Of a stretch of DNA of 64,000 nucleotides, positions 53,929 through 63,317 are shown one piece after another (within the stretch, counting starts at the first letter, position 1; the number at the start of each line of letters is the position of its first letter). A program made the position numbers and the translations under genes. Below the pieces are notes generated by a model, which did no database searches, was not told where the DNA came from, and saw nothing but the letters and a program-made list of their open reading frames with translations. Origin of the DNA: Pseudomonadota bacterium (lineage in GTDB: Bacteria; Myxococcota_A; UBA796; UBA9615); assembly GCA_024229515.1 (NCBI GenBank), contig JAAESI010000139.1, positions 1 through 64,000 on the forward strand, written 5' to 3'.

Positions 53929-54793
53929 CTGGAGGCCAAGCTGTTCCTGAACCACGGCCGCATCTCCCAGAAGCTGCTGCGCGCCTGGCGCGGCGATCGG
54001 ACCCAGCTGGCCTTCTCCATCGACCTCGGCTTCTCGAGCAACGTGGCCTCCCACTGGGAGGCCGGACGCCGAGCACCCACCGCCGCCACAGCCCTGCTCG
54101 CGGCCGCCCTCGAGCGCCCCGAGGGCCCGCCGATTTGGCCCGCCTCTACGGCGCCGACTGGCTGGATCGGGTGGATGTCGCATCCCCTGATGGCGTCGCT
54201 CTGCTCATGGGCAACCTGATGAGCCACCGCAGCACGGCCCAGGTGGCCGAGCGCCTGGGCGTGACCCGTCAGACCCTGGGCCGCTGGCTGGGCGGCCGGG
54301 TTGAACCTCGCCTGCCGGACTTCCTGGCCTGCATGGAGGCGACCTCAAGCCTGTATCGGGGTTTGCCGCTGTTGGTGGAGCGCGTGCCGCTCGACGCCGT
54401 CGGCTCGACCCCCCTCTCTCCAGTCGCCAGCCGTGTCCTCCTGGGGCTCTACCTGGACAGCTATCGGGCCCTGCCGCGTCACGACTCAGCCTGGCTCGGC
54501 CGCCGGCTCCGGCCTGCAGACGACGATCTGGAGTTGGCGCTCGATGGCCTGGCCGAGGGTGGACGGATCGCCTGGACGGGCAGCCACTACCAGCCTCTAC
54601 AGGTGGACTACGTGGGCAGCCCACCGCGGGAGTCGGAGCCCGAGCTCCGGGCCGAGGCGATCGACTTGCTGAGCCAGATCGTGCCCATCAAGAAGACCTA
54701 CTCCATGCGATGGGCTCCGCCGAGGAGCTCTTCTACGTCCTGCTGGCCCTGATGCCCATGGCGCCCCTGCCCGGGTCAGATCCGGAGCAATGA
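53925..54793 (+). pseudogene. HTH transcriptional regulator, 5'-truncated and frameshifted
   Basis: In a frame offset from the lipoprotein, LEAKLFLNHGRISQKLLRAW, RGDRTQLAFSIDLGFSSNVA and SHWEAGRRAPTAATALLAAA form an XRE-type helix-turn-helix with no start codon before it. Near 54125 the frame moves to DLARLYGADWLDRVDV, with a second HTH at STAQVAERLGVTRQTLGRWL and a helical C-terminal region of TIGR02147/DUF4423-like character. Near 54708 it shifts again to MGSAEELFYVLLALMPM and stops at 54793. Cytoplasmic regulator in origin; nonfunctional as read. Confidence 0.65.
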
Positions 54794-54932
54794 TGCTCTC
54801 TGCGGTCGACGGAAGGCTGCTTGTCGGACCTACCTCTCGCCGTTGAAGTCGACGGTCTCGTCGGTAGCGCGGCGGCAGCGGCGGGGCGGGCGGGCCAAGG
54901 GCGCGCGCAAGGCCCCTATGAGCAGGAACGAG

Positions 54933-54938
54933 TAGCAT
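54933..54938 (+). promoter_or_regulatory. TAnnnT -10 box before 54945 gene
   Basis: TAGCAT, 6 nt, then ATG 54945. Leaderless geometry. Confidence 0.45.
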
Positions 54939-54944
54939 CTGCCG

Positions 54945-55817
54945 ATGCCGCTCCGTCCCCTCCGAAGCCTCTTCCGCAAGTGGAAGCAGCAGACCGACCG
55001 AAGCCACCTCTGGCGGATCTCGCGGCACTTGTCCGAGAGCCGGCTGCGCCTGGCCGAGGACGACAGCCTGGCGCTCGTCCCCGACTACTTCCTCCGCCCC
55101 GAGGCTCGAGGAAGCGGGCTCTTCCTCGGCTTCTACTCGGACGGCGGGGTCGAGTACGCGCTGCGGGAGTACGGCCTGTGGCACCTCATGGTGGAGCAGT
55201 CCACGTCCGGGGAGCTGGCGGTCGAGATTCGGGACACGTCGGAGCGGTTCCATCGGCTGCGGATCTCGGATGCGCAGACGGGTGCGGTGCACACCGAGAT
55301 CCGCGCTGGCCTCGAGCCGCGCGAGGATGGCACCTGGCTCTACGTGGACTGGATTCTGTCGCAGCGCCCCGGTGCCGTGTTCGCCCCCGAGCGGCCCGCC
55401 CTTCCCGGCCAGGAACACCCCGGAAGCGGACACTCACGGGAGATCCTGGAGCTGCTGCTCATCATGGGAGGCCGCCTCGACTGCGCCGGCGTCATGGGCC
55501 GCCCCTCCCACTTCCACAACGGCGTGATGTACCGGGTGCACTTCCGGTTCGGGGACCCCGTGCTCGAGGGGCGCTTCGCGGCCATTCGGGATGCCCAACG
55601 CGACGCCGGCTTGTCGCTCAGCGAGGCGTCCTGGGCGATCGAGCGGGGGGCGCTGCGCGAGGACGACGATGTCGTGCGGTGGGAGCCGGGCCTGGTCCTG
55701 GCGCCCCTGGTTCCCGACGCCGAGTTCGAGGACGCGGCGTGGGAGGCGACCGTGGACGAAGCGCGCAAGGGTGCACGATTGAGGTTCGACCTGCCTCGGG
55801 TCGAGGAACCTGCGTAG
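54945..55817 (+). CDS. Conserved-looking cytoplasmic protein, unknown
   Basis: 290 residues, no signal peptide or membrane segment. The N-terminus is basic (LRPLRSLFRKWKQQTDRSHLWRI), followed by a mixed alpha/beta region (GLFLGFYSDGGVEYALREYG, LWHLMVEQSTSGELAVEIRD) and a central HSREILELLLIMGGRLDCAG helix. Codon use is like its intact neighbours and the frame is clean. I do not recognise the family. It stands alone between the broken regulator and a convergent barrel-like gene. Confidence 0.7.
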   Translation: MPLRPLRSLFRKWKQQTDRSHLWRISRHLSESRLRLAEDDSLALVPDYFLRPEARGSGLFLGFYSDGGVEYALREYGLWHLMVEQSTSGELAVEIRDTSERFHRLRISDAQTGAVHTEIRAGLEPREDGTWLYVDWILSQRPGAVFAPERPALPGQEHPGSGHSREILELLLIMGGRLDCAGVMGRPSHFHNGVMYRVHFRFGDPVLEGRFAAIRDAQRDAGLSLSEASWAIERGALREDDDVVRWEPGLVLAPLVPDAEFEDAAWEATVDEARKGARLRFDLPRVEEPA

Positions 55818-55879
55818 ATCCGCCCTCTCCGAGCCAATGACCTCGCCGGCCTCCCCTCTCAGACCGCGTCGCCTCGCCG

Positions 55880-57345
55880 TCAGTCCATCGAGCCGAGGTT
55901 GACCACGACCGGCACCGTGCCCCGCAGCACGAAGAACGGTCCGAGGTTTCCGACCCCGGCCGCAGCCCGAAGCGCCACCGGCGAGCTGCCCAGCGGGATG
56001 TCCACACCGGCGGAACCGGCGAAGCCCGCGAGGAAGCGGGGGGCGTCCTCCGTGCCGCTGCCGATCCCGTCCGGGTTGGGCGCGAACTGCACCCCCAGGC
56101 CGATCCTCGGTCGGACCGGACCGTTGAACAGGAGCACCGCGCCCGCGCCGAACGCGAACAGCAGCGGCCGATCCGCGGTCGGCTCGCCGGCAGGGTCGAG
56201 GCCGGGTTGGCCCAGCGCCGGACGGACCAGGACGTGCACCCGGAGGGGGCCGACCAGTCCCAGGGAGAGGTCCGCCGAGAAGGCGGCGTAGCTGACGTTC
56301 CCGAGGGCTTCGCTGGCGGTGAGCTGGTACCCCGCGCCGACGGCGATCGCGAATCGGCCCGCGCCCGATCCCGTCGTCGGCGGGCGCCTGGCCCCCGCCG
56401 CCGAACCCTCGGAAGCCCCGAGCCCGCAGGAGCGTTCCGGAGGTGTCCGCGACCCAGACCGCCGTGGGCGTCAGCGCCCCGACCTCGGCTGCGACAGCCT
56501 TCGCCAGCTCCAGCTGGGGACCGACATCCAGCTTCGCGATCGTCGAGGAGGCGAGGTCGGGGAGGGAGATCACCGCCGCCGAGCCGCCTTCGACCTGCAC
56601 CACGCCACCCCGGAGCGTTCCGTCGGGGTCCCGAAGCTGCAGGAGGTGCTCACCCGCGAGGACCTGGAGCCCGCGGCCCGTCACCAACACGCCGTCGAGC
56701 CAGAGGGCGCCGGGCTGGTCGGGGGCCCCCGCGCTCGAGATGAAGTGGCCCCGTCCCGCGCGCAGCGCCTCTCCCTGCTCCTCCAGGTACACGGCCCGCA
56801 GCTCCGGCGGGTAGGACTCGTCGAACGGCTCTCCCGGGCGGATGGCGAGGGCCCGCCGCCGAGCCGGCCGCGCCGCCACGTCTCCCTGATCGAAGAAGGA
56901 GGCGACCCCCTCGAGGAAGTGCAGGGTCCACAGATCGGCCGCGTCGATCGGATCGGTCATGCAGCCGAGGGTCTGGCGCAGTCCGTTCAGGGCGGCCCGA
57001 CCGGTCTCCATCTCCAGCTCGTCGATGCTGTCGTGGGCCCGCGTGAGCTGCTCGCTCACCTGCTCGCGCGTGATCGTGGGGACCGGGCACAGCGCCGTCA
57101 GATCGACCCCGAAGGCCCGGAGGCCGAAGGCGGTCAGGCTGCCCGTGGGGGGGCGAACGTCCAGTACCGCCTCCTTGCCGAGGCGTTGGACCAGCTCGGT
57201 CCGGGCCCCGTCGGGATCGTCCGCGATGACCAGGTGGGCAGGTCCCTGCGCCGCCGCGGGTAACGCCCAGCAGACCAGGAACAGGCCCAGGAGCGCACCC
57301 GCCGCCGGTCCCCGCGCCCAGCGGCGGCGGCGGCGACGGCCGGCG
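55880..57345 (-). pseudogene. Outer-membrane-barrel-like protein with PEGA-like domain, frameshifted
   Basis: Begins, without its own start codon, as WARGPAAGALLGLFLVCWAL then PAAAQG (signal peptide), in the same frame as the preceding MYXO-CTERM protein. The middle has helical segments (REQVSEQLTRAHDSIDELEM) and a PEGA-like strand pair (GALWLDGVLVTGRGLQVLAG). Near 56385-56405 a G/C run shifts the frame; the continuation (VRPRIGLGVQFAPNPDG, VALRAAAGVGNLGPFFVLRG) has alternating hydrophobic strands of an outer membrane barrel and ends at 55880. Repaired length is about 480 residues. Confidence 0.65.
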
Positions 57346-60300
57346 AGCAGCCCGCCGAACACGACCAGTCCGAGCAGCGGCGTGGGGCCGGAGGCGTCGA
57401 CGTCGCAGCCGACGCGGCAGCCCGGGCCGAGGAAGACGGTCCCCTCCGAGGCAGAGTCGTCATCGTCGGCGGTGTCGTCGTCATCGGCGGTGTCGTCGTC
57501 GTCCCCGCCGGAGTCGTCGTCGTCCCCGCCGGAGTCGTCGTCGTCACCGGAGTCGTCGTCGTCGCCGCTGGAGTCGTCGTCGTCGGTCGCATCGTCGTCG
57601 TCGGTCGCGTCGTCATCGTCGGTCGCGTCGTCATCGTCGGTCGCGTCGTCGTCGTCCCCGTCGCACTCGGCATCGGCGTCGATGTCCCCGTCGCAGTCGT
57701 TGTCGACCCCGTCGGTGCACTCCGCCCCGATGGCTTCCGACGCGTCGGGGTTGACCGTGTCGTCGGTGTCGTCGCAGTCGCCCTCGCAGTCCGACCAGCC
57801 GTCGACGTCGGAGTCGATCTCCGTGGGCGGGATGGTGCCGTCGCAGTCGGTGTCGACCCCGTCGCAGTTCTCGGCGGCGGCGGGGTTGACCGTGTCGTCG
57901 GTGTCATCGCAGTCGCCCGCGCACGTCGTCCAGCCGTCCACGTCGGTGTCAAAACCCTCGTCCACGGCCGTGTCGCAGTCGTTGTCGTCGCCGTCGCAGA
58001 CCTCCGGGTTGCCGGGGAAGTTGTCGCCGTCACCGTCGTCGCAGTCGGCGTTGCAGTCGCTCCCGTCTCCGTCTCCGTCGAGCGGGAAGCAGTCGTACAG
58101 CCGCACCGGGGCGGTGGGCGCCGAGGCGATCGCGCCGCGCCGGTAGGAGCGGGAGATGAACATGCTGAGCTGGCGGACGACGACCGCGCGGAGCTGCACG
58201 TGGTCCCCCGTGACGCCGTCGCTGAGGTAGTCCCAGGTCACCGAGTGCACGGTCCCCGCGGGCGACGACGTGAGGTCCTCGAGCGCCGGGTCGACCGTCG
58301 CCACCTGCCACATCCCGCCCCCTCCGGTGGAGTACTGGAGTTCCACGTCGGGGACCGGATCGGATTCTTCGTCGACGAGCACGACGTCCACCTGCAGTGT
58401 CCCGCCGGTGACGGTCTCGGCGGTGCTGAAGCCGGCCGCCGGGGGCGTCGTGATCGTCGGGAGTTCGACGGTGGCGCGGGAGACGTTCTCGGGCAGGTCC
58501 GGGGGGCGCAGCCCGTGGTTCATGAAGCTGTGGGCCGATCCCGACGTCTCCCCCACGAGGGCTTCGAGATCCCCGTCCTGATCGAGGTCGCCCCAGGCGA
58601 CGCCTCGGGCCGACGCGTTGGTCGTGGAGACGCTCCAACTCGCGGCCGTCTCCAGCCCCGCGGGCTGGTTGACGTAGACGGAGAAGTCCCCGCTGCTGCT
58701 CGTTCCGCCCAGGTCGAGGTCGCCGTCCCCGTCCCAGTCGCCCCAGGCGAGGTTGCGGTAGATCAGGTCGTCGGCGTTGGTCCAGACGGCGCTCGACTGG
58801 AGCGCGCCGGAGACGTTGTCGTAGACGACGTCGGGGTCGCCCGCCTCGTTGCCCGCGGCCACCTCGAGGCGGCCGTCGCCGTCCATGTCCCCCAGCGACA
58901 GGTAGAGGGTCTTGAGGTTGTCCGCGGCCTGCCAGATCGGCCCGGCCGACAGCGTGCCCCCGAGGTTGTCGAACAGCCGGTTCGTCCCGCCCCAGGAGGC
59001 CGCGACGAGGTCAGGGTCGCCGTCCCCGTCGATGTCACCCCAGGCGCTGCTGCGGCCGGGGAACGGCCCCGAGCTCGTCCACGCCAGGGCGAAGTTGCCG
59101 TTCCCGTCGTTCTCCCACACGACCGCGGTCGCGGCGTCGCGGGTCCCGGCCAGGTCGAGGTCGCCGTCGCCGTCCCAGTCGGCAAACGCGGCGCACCACC
59201 AGCTGCCGGTCTGAACCGACGTGAAGGTTGGGGTCACGCTCAGCCCGCCGCCGGGGGCGGTGAAGACGTAGACGTGGTCGCCCGGGAAGCGGGCCAGCGC
59301 GAGGTCCTGGTTCCCGTCCCCATCGACGTCGCCCCAGGCGACGTAGGTATCGGACACACCGGCCGTCGCGGCGAACGACCACGCCGGGGCGGCGGCGAAG
59401 GTGCCGTCGCCCTGGTTGAGGTGCACCGTGGTGGGCGGGATGTTGGCGGCGGTCGCGAGGTCGAGGTCCCCGTCGCCGTCGGCGTCGCCGAGCGCGACGT
59501 AGAGCGCGTTCGAGGTGAGCGTGCTGTCCGCGGAGAGGCCGAAGTTGTTGTTCTCGTAGACGGCGTCGGGGGCTCCGAAGCGGGCGAACGCCAGTTCCTC
59601 GTCGCCGTCGTTGTCCCAGTCGCCGGGGGCGACGTGCTACGACGGGGAGGTGCCGGACGAGAGCCAGCCCCCGGTGGTGCTCAGCCCCGTGCCCGTCGGC
59701 CCCAGGTTGGTGAAGATCCGATCGTTGCTGTTGTTCGCGGTGGCCGCGAGGTCCAGGTCTCCGTCCCCGTCCTCGTCGATCCAGGCGATCCCGCGGTACC
59801 CGACCGCGTCGGTGTCGGACCACGCCGGCGACGTCGCCAGCGGCACCACGGCGAGGGAGTTGTCGTAGACCCGACAGGAGTCGGACTGGCGGGCGAGGCC
59901 GAGGTCGAGGTCGCCGTCCGCGTCCCAGTCTCCCCACGCGAACTCGTAGATCTGGCGGTTGTCAGCGGCCTCCGTCCAGGCGATCGACATCGATCCGCCG
60001 GTGCTCTCCCAGACCCGGGCCTTGGTGTTGAACCGACCGTAGGCGGCCTCGGGGACTCCGTCGTTGTCCCCAGTCTCCCCAGGACATGCCCAGCGACGTC
60101 TGCGAGCCGGGGTGGAACCCCGACGGGGTCAGGCCGCCGCTGCCGTCGTTGATGTAGATGCGGTCCTCGTGGCTGTTGTTGGCGGTGGCGAGGTCGAGGT
60201 CGCCGTCCCCTTCGATGTCGACCCACTGCACCTCTTGGGTGTTGTCCATCTGGGTCGACGACCAGTCCGCCGCCGTGGTGGAGAAGTAGGGGGAGGAGCC

Positions 60301-60725
60301 GGTGTTCTCGAACAGGCGGACACGCCTCAATCCGCCGGAGGAGTCGGTGCCGATGGCGAGATCGAGGAGCCCGTCGCCGTCGGAGTCACCAAAGGCCAGG
60401 GATCGGCTCGCCTCGGAGTGGGGGACGTCCAGATCGGCGCGGCCGCGAGGGTGCCGCCGGTGTTGAGGTAGAGCCGGTCTGGCTCATCCCGGATGGCGAT
60501 CGCGAGATCCAGCCAGCCGTCGCCGTCCACGTCGCCCCAGGCGCTGGCGAAGCTGTCGGAGGCGTCCGTGTTGCCGGTGCTCCAACTCTCGACCGTGTCG
60601 AGGGCCGGCAGGGCGACGTGGCCCACCACCTCGGACTCCACGAGGTCGGCAGGGCCCTCGGGCGCAGAACAAGCAGCGGCGAGCAGCGCGGCCGTGCTCA
60701 GAGGCAGGAGCAGGAGATGTCGCAT
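57326..60725 (-). pseudogene. Large FG-GAP lipoprotein with MopE-like repeats, poly-Asp linker and MYXO-CTERM tail
   Basis: ATG 60725 (GAGGG upstream) starts MRHLLLLPLSTAALLAAAC, a lipobox. About 14 WGDxDGDGxxDLA propeller blades follow, interrupted by frameshifts near 60430 and 60075 and an in-frame TAG at 59637-59639 (SPS-stop-HVAPGDWDND, same frame resumes). After the propeller comes an Ig-like stretch, then Cys/Asp repeats of MopE type (CDGDDNDCDTAVDEGFDTDV, CDDTDDTVNP), a linker of DDDDAT x4, DDDDSG and DDDDTA units, and GPGCRVGC...PLLGLVVFGGLLAGRRRRRR, a MYXO-CTERM tail. There is no stop after the Arg cluster; the frame enters the next protein. About 1130 residues if repaired. Confidence 0.8.
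57425..57660 (-). repeat. Asp-codon minisatellite encoding DDDDAT/DDDDSG/DDDDTA linker
   Basis: Imperfect 15- to 18-bp tandem units built of GAC/GAT codons, reading DDDDAT, DDDDSG, GDDDDSG and ADDDDT. It codes for the linker just before the C-terminal sorting Cys of the FG-GAP protein. The same peptide unit occurs in the lipoproteins at 16.7 and 53.6 kb. Confidence 0.85.
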
Positions 60726-60742
60726 GGGGTCCCTCGCGCGCG

Positions 60743-60748
60743 AGCCTA
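60743..60748 (-). promoter_or_regulatory. TAnnnT -10 box, leadered class
   Basis: TAGGCT on the minus strand, 17 nt with GCGAGGGA, then ATG 60725. Confidence 0.4.
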
Positions 60749-60796
60749 ACAAGGTGCAGGCCCGCGACGGCTGACAGGCGCCCCCTTGGCCAGGTC

Positions 60797-62323
60797 CTAG
60801 ATCGGTTCGACGCTCAGCGAGTAGGGGCCCCGGTCCGGGACCGTGACCGTCAACCGTCGGCCTCCGCCCAGCTCCTGCTCCTCGATCTCGTCCAGTCCTT
60901 CGCCGATGGCCCGGTGGCTGTCGGCCTGGGTCGGCGTCCAGACCTCAAGGGTCTCACCGGCGCTGCCCGCCACCGCGTCCAGCCGCATCGCTCCGGTCAC
61001 CGGGTCGCTCTGCAGGCTCGTGATCCGGCCGGGCGCGGCGCGGGGGTAGGCCCGGCTCAGGATCGAGAAGAACTCCTCGGTGGGGCCCAGGTCCACGCCC
61101 TCGACGCAGTCCATGGAGTTGAGGTGCACGATCGTGTCGCCCGGCTCCCATCCGCCCTCGACGCGGTGCAGGCTGTGAGGATCTCCGCAAGGCTGGCGCC
61201 ACTGCCACCACGCCCCGCCCTGCACGTGGGCGTCCTCGTCGGCCCCGTAGCGGGCGGCCTTGTCCAGCGTCTCCGGGCTGGTGCCCCAGAACCCGTACTC
61301 CCCGATCCACACGCCCGTGCCCTGCTGCTGGGCCATGGCCCAGATGAAGTCGTTCGTGGCCTCGATGCTCAGGCCGGTGGTGTCGATCGACTCGGCGTAG
61401 TTGTGCGTGGAGCCCACCAGGTTGTGGGGCTCCACGCCCATGCTCTCCGGGTTGGGGAAGACCAGCCCGAAGTCGCGGTCACCCGCCGGGATCGCGGGCT
61501 CGATGAAGATGAGCTGGTCCGCCCCGACCCCCCGCAGCGCCGTCACCAGTTCGCCCAGCAGCTCGTTGTAGATCGGGGCCAGTTCGTCCGCCGGACGGCT
61601 TGCGTCGGCTTCGTTGAGCAGGTCGTAGCCTGCCACCTCCGGGCGGTCGGCGAATCGCTCGCCCACCGCCGCCCAGGAGGCCACGAACCGGTCCCGGATG
61701 CCGTCGGTGTTGTCGTAGAAGTGGTTCCAGGCGTTCACCACCGCCGGCGCGCTGTTCCGATCCCCGACCACGCAGGTGCTCGCGCCGTCCGTGATGCAGG
61801 CCCATTCGGGCGCTCCGTCCCACCCCTTGCCCGGCCAGGAGTCGGGCGGACACGCTTCCTCTTCGGACGTGAAGATGAAGGCCGACCAGGCGTCCTGGTG
61901 CATGTCGATGACCGTGTAGATCCCATGCTCGGAAGCGTCCTCGACCACGGCTTCGATCTCGTCGAGGTACCCGTCGTCGATCTGGCCCCGCTCGGGCTCG
62001 ATGAGGGACCAGTGCACCACCAACCGGATCACTGAGAAGCCCCGCGCCTCCATGTCGTCCCAGTCCTGCTCCGTGAGCGCGACGGTCGGCGGCAGGTCGG
62101 CGTTGCCCTGCCAGTACTCGCCCAGCGACGTGATGTTCGCTCCCCGGAGCAGCACCTCGCGGTCCCGATCGTCAACGATGCGCAGATCGTCCGACACCGA
62201 CAGCGGGCCGAGACCCCCGGGCGGGGGCAGCTCCGGCTCCGACTCGGGGGGCACGCATGCGCCTTGCACCACCAGGGAGGCGACGGCGAGCAGCGAGGTG
62301 AAAAGAGCCGATGTCGCCCGCAT
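60797..62323 (-). CDS. GH5 glycoside hydrolase, endoglycoceramidase-like
   Basis: 508 residues. N-terminal signal LLAVASLVVQGAC (possible weak lipobox), Pro-rich linker, then a TIM barrel: LLRGANITSLGEYW, GFSVIRLVVHWSLIEP, VIDMHQDAWS (His-Gln-Asp typical of endoglycosylceramidases), acid/base Glu238 in LLNEAD, nucleophile Glu342 in IGEYGFWG. The C-terminal 80 residues form a beta-sandwich. Exported enzyme cleaving a beta-glycoside, perhaps of glycolipids; in this kind of bacterium it could act on prey or host lipids, which is inference. TAGCGT lies 6 nt before ATG 62323. Confidence 0.9.
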   Translation of the reverse strand: MRATSALFTSLLAVASLVVQGACVPPESEPELPPPGGLGPLSVSDDLRIVDDRDREVLLRGANITSLGEYWQGNADLPPTVALTEQDWDDMEARGFSVIRLVVHWSLIEPERGQIDDGYLDEIEAVVEDASEHGIYTVIDMHQDAWSAFIFTSEEEACPPDSWPGKGWDGAPEWACITDGASTCVVGDRNSAPAVVNAWNHFYDNTDGIRDRFVASWAAVGERFADRPEVAGYDLLNEADASRPADELAPIYNELLGELVTALRGVGADQLIFIEPAIPAGDRDFGLVFPNPESMGVEPHNLVGSTHNYAESIDTTGLSIEATNDFIWAMAQQQGTGVWIGEYGFWGTSPETLDKAARYGADEDAHVQGGAWWQWRQPCGDPHSLHRVEGGWEPGDTIVHLNSMDCVEGVDLGPTEEFFSILSRAYPRAAPGRITSLQSDPVTGAMRLDAVAGSAGETLEVWTPTQADSHRAIGEGLDEIEEQELGGGRRLTVTVPDRGPYSLSVEPI

Positions 62324-62329
62324 CGGCGG

Positions 62330-62335
62330 ACGCTA
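62330..62335 (-). promoter_or_regulatory. TAnnnT -10 box before GH5 gene
   Basis: TAGCGT on the minus strand, 6 nt, then ATG 62323. The box overlaps the stop codon (TAG at 62333) of a residual upstream frame. Confidence 0.45.
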
Positions 62336-62425
62336 GCACCCTTGGGCGGGGGACTTCCGGGCGACGGTCCAGGGTTGTGCCACGAACATCCACACCACCC
62401 AGGCGCCGACGGCCAGCGCGCCGAG
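62333..62425 (-). pseudogene. Short C-terminal remnant of a membrane protein
   Basis: On the minus strand LGALAVGAWVVWMFVAQPWT-type sequence, one membrane helix, then VARKSPAQGC and TAG at 62333. Upstream of about 62425 the frame is only the antisense of the methyltransferase. It looks like the last 25-30 residues of a gene whose body is gone. The segment is short, so the call is tentative. Confidence 0.35.
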
Positions 62426-63298
62426 ATCGAACCCGCGTTGGCGGAGCTGGGGGATGCGGGGCTCGCCGTGGAGGTGGATGGGGTCTGGACCCTGACTGAA
62501 CCCGGGGTGCCGCTCGCCCAGGAACAGCTCAAGGGCGTCATGCGCAAGGCGTTCGGGGAGGGGCTCGTTCGCAAGGCCAACAGCGCGACCTACGCCGAGT
62601 ACTGCCGCCGCGTCTACGGGGATGGCACCTTCCACTTCAACATGGTGGACAACCCGCAGCTCGAGCGGCTGCTCGCAGTCGCCGAGTTCGGACCGGAGCA
62701 TGAGTTCGTCGATCTGGGGTGCGCGGTTGGCGGACTGACGGCCTCGATCGCGGCTCGTACGGGGGCCCGGGGGCTGGGCCTCGACTTCGCGGATCCGGTG
62801 GTCGAGTTCGCTCGACGGGTCCACGGTTCGGACCGACTCACGTTCGAGGTGGGAGACCTGGAGGAGCTGGACCTGCCGGCGGTCCGATTCGACGCCGCGC
62901 TGTGCATCGACACCCTCTACTTCCCTCGCGATCTGGACCAGACCGTGGGCGACATCCTCGCGTGCCTGAAGCCTGGTGGGCGCCTCGTGGCCTTCTTCTC
63001 GGTCAGCCGGAACGAGGACCAGCCCGAAAAGAGCCTGGAAGCCGACGACTCCCTGCTGGCTGCCGCATTGCGCCACCACGGCGTGTCGTACGAAGTCGAG
63101 GAGTTCACCGAGCTCGGGCACGCGCTGTGGCGCCGCGCCAGGGTGGCGGCCGACTCGCTGAAGCAGGCGTGGCTGGACGAGGGGTACGAGGCCGATTGGC
63201 GGTCCCGGGACAAGGAGACCGCCTGCGTCCTGGCCCGGTACGACGAGGGACGGTCCCGGCGCTACCTCTACACGGCACAACTTGGGGCAGACGTTTGA
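62375..63298 (+). CDS. SAM-dependent methyltransferase (possibly 5'-truncated)
   Basis: About 307 residues from TTG 62375, though real homologous-looking sequence begins about EIEPALAELGDAGLAVEVDG (62415), a winged-helix-like N-terminal piece. The Rossmann fold shows EFVDLGCAVGGLTASIAARTG (motif I), GLDFADPVVEFARR, FDAALCIDTLYFPRD (motif IV) and LKPGGRLVAFFSV (motif V). Class I methyltransferase of small-molecule type, substrate unknown. No ATG or Shine-Dalgarno is found near the N-terminus, consistent with a junction that removed the original start. Confidence 0.78.
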   Translation: MCHEHPHHPGADGQRAEIEPALAELGDAGLAVEVDGVWTLTEPGVPLAQEQLKGVMRKAFGEGLVRKANSATYAEYCRRVYGDGTFHFNMVDNPQLERLLAVAEFGPEHEFVDLGCAVGGLTASIAARTGARGLGLDFADPVVEFARRVHGSDRLTFEVGDLEELDLPAVRFDAALCIDTLYFPRDLDQTVGDILACLKPGGRLVAFFSVSRNEDQPEKSLEADDSLLAAALRHHGVSYEVEEFTELGHALWRRARVAADSLKQAWLDEGYEADWRSRDKETACVLARYDEGRSRRYLYTAQLGADV

Positions 63299-63317
63299 CG
63301 GAACGCTCCTGTCGGAC

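Noticed and set aside
54821-55840. Long plus-strand frame starting TTG 54821 overlapping the 54945 gene
   Set aside because: Arg/Pro/Gly-rich shadow; the 54945 frame has balanced composition, clean start and a TAGCAT box.
47220-59640. Stop-codon recoding (TAG or TGA read as an amino acid), suggested by in-frame stops in three surface genes
   Set aside because: TAG and TGA end many intact genes here at the family-expected position (tgt, kinase, A2M, pbpC and GH5 end in TAG), and the affected genes also carry frameshifts, so decay or error is simpler.
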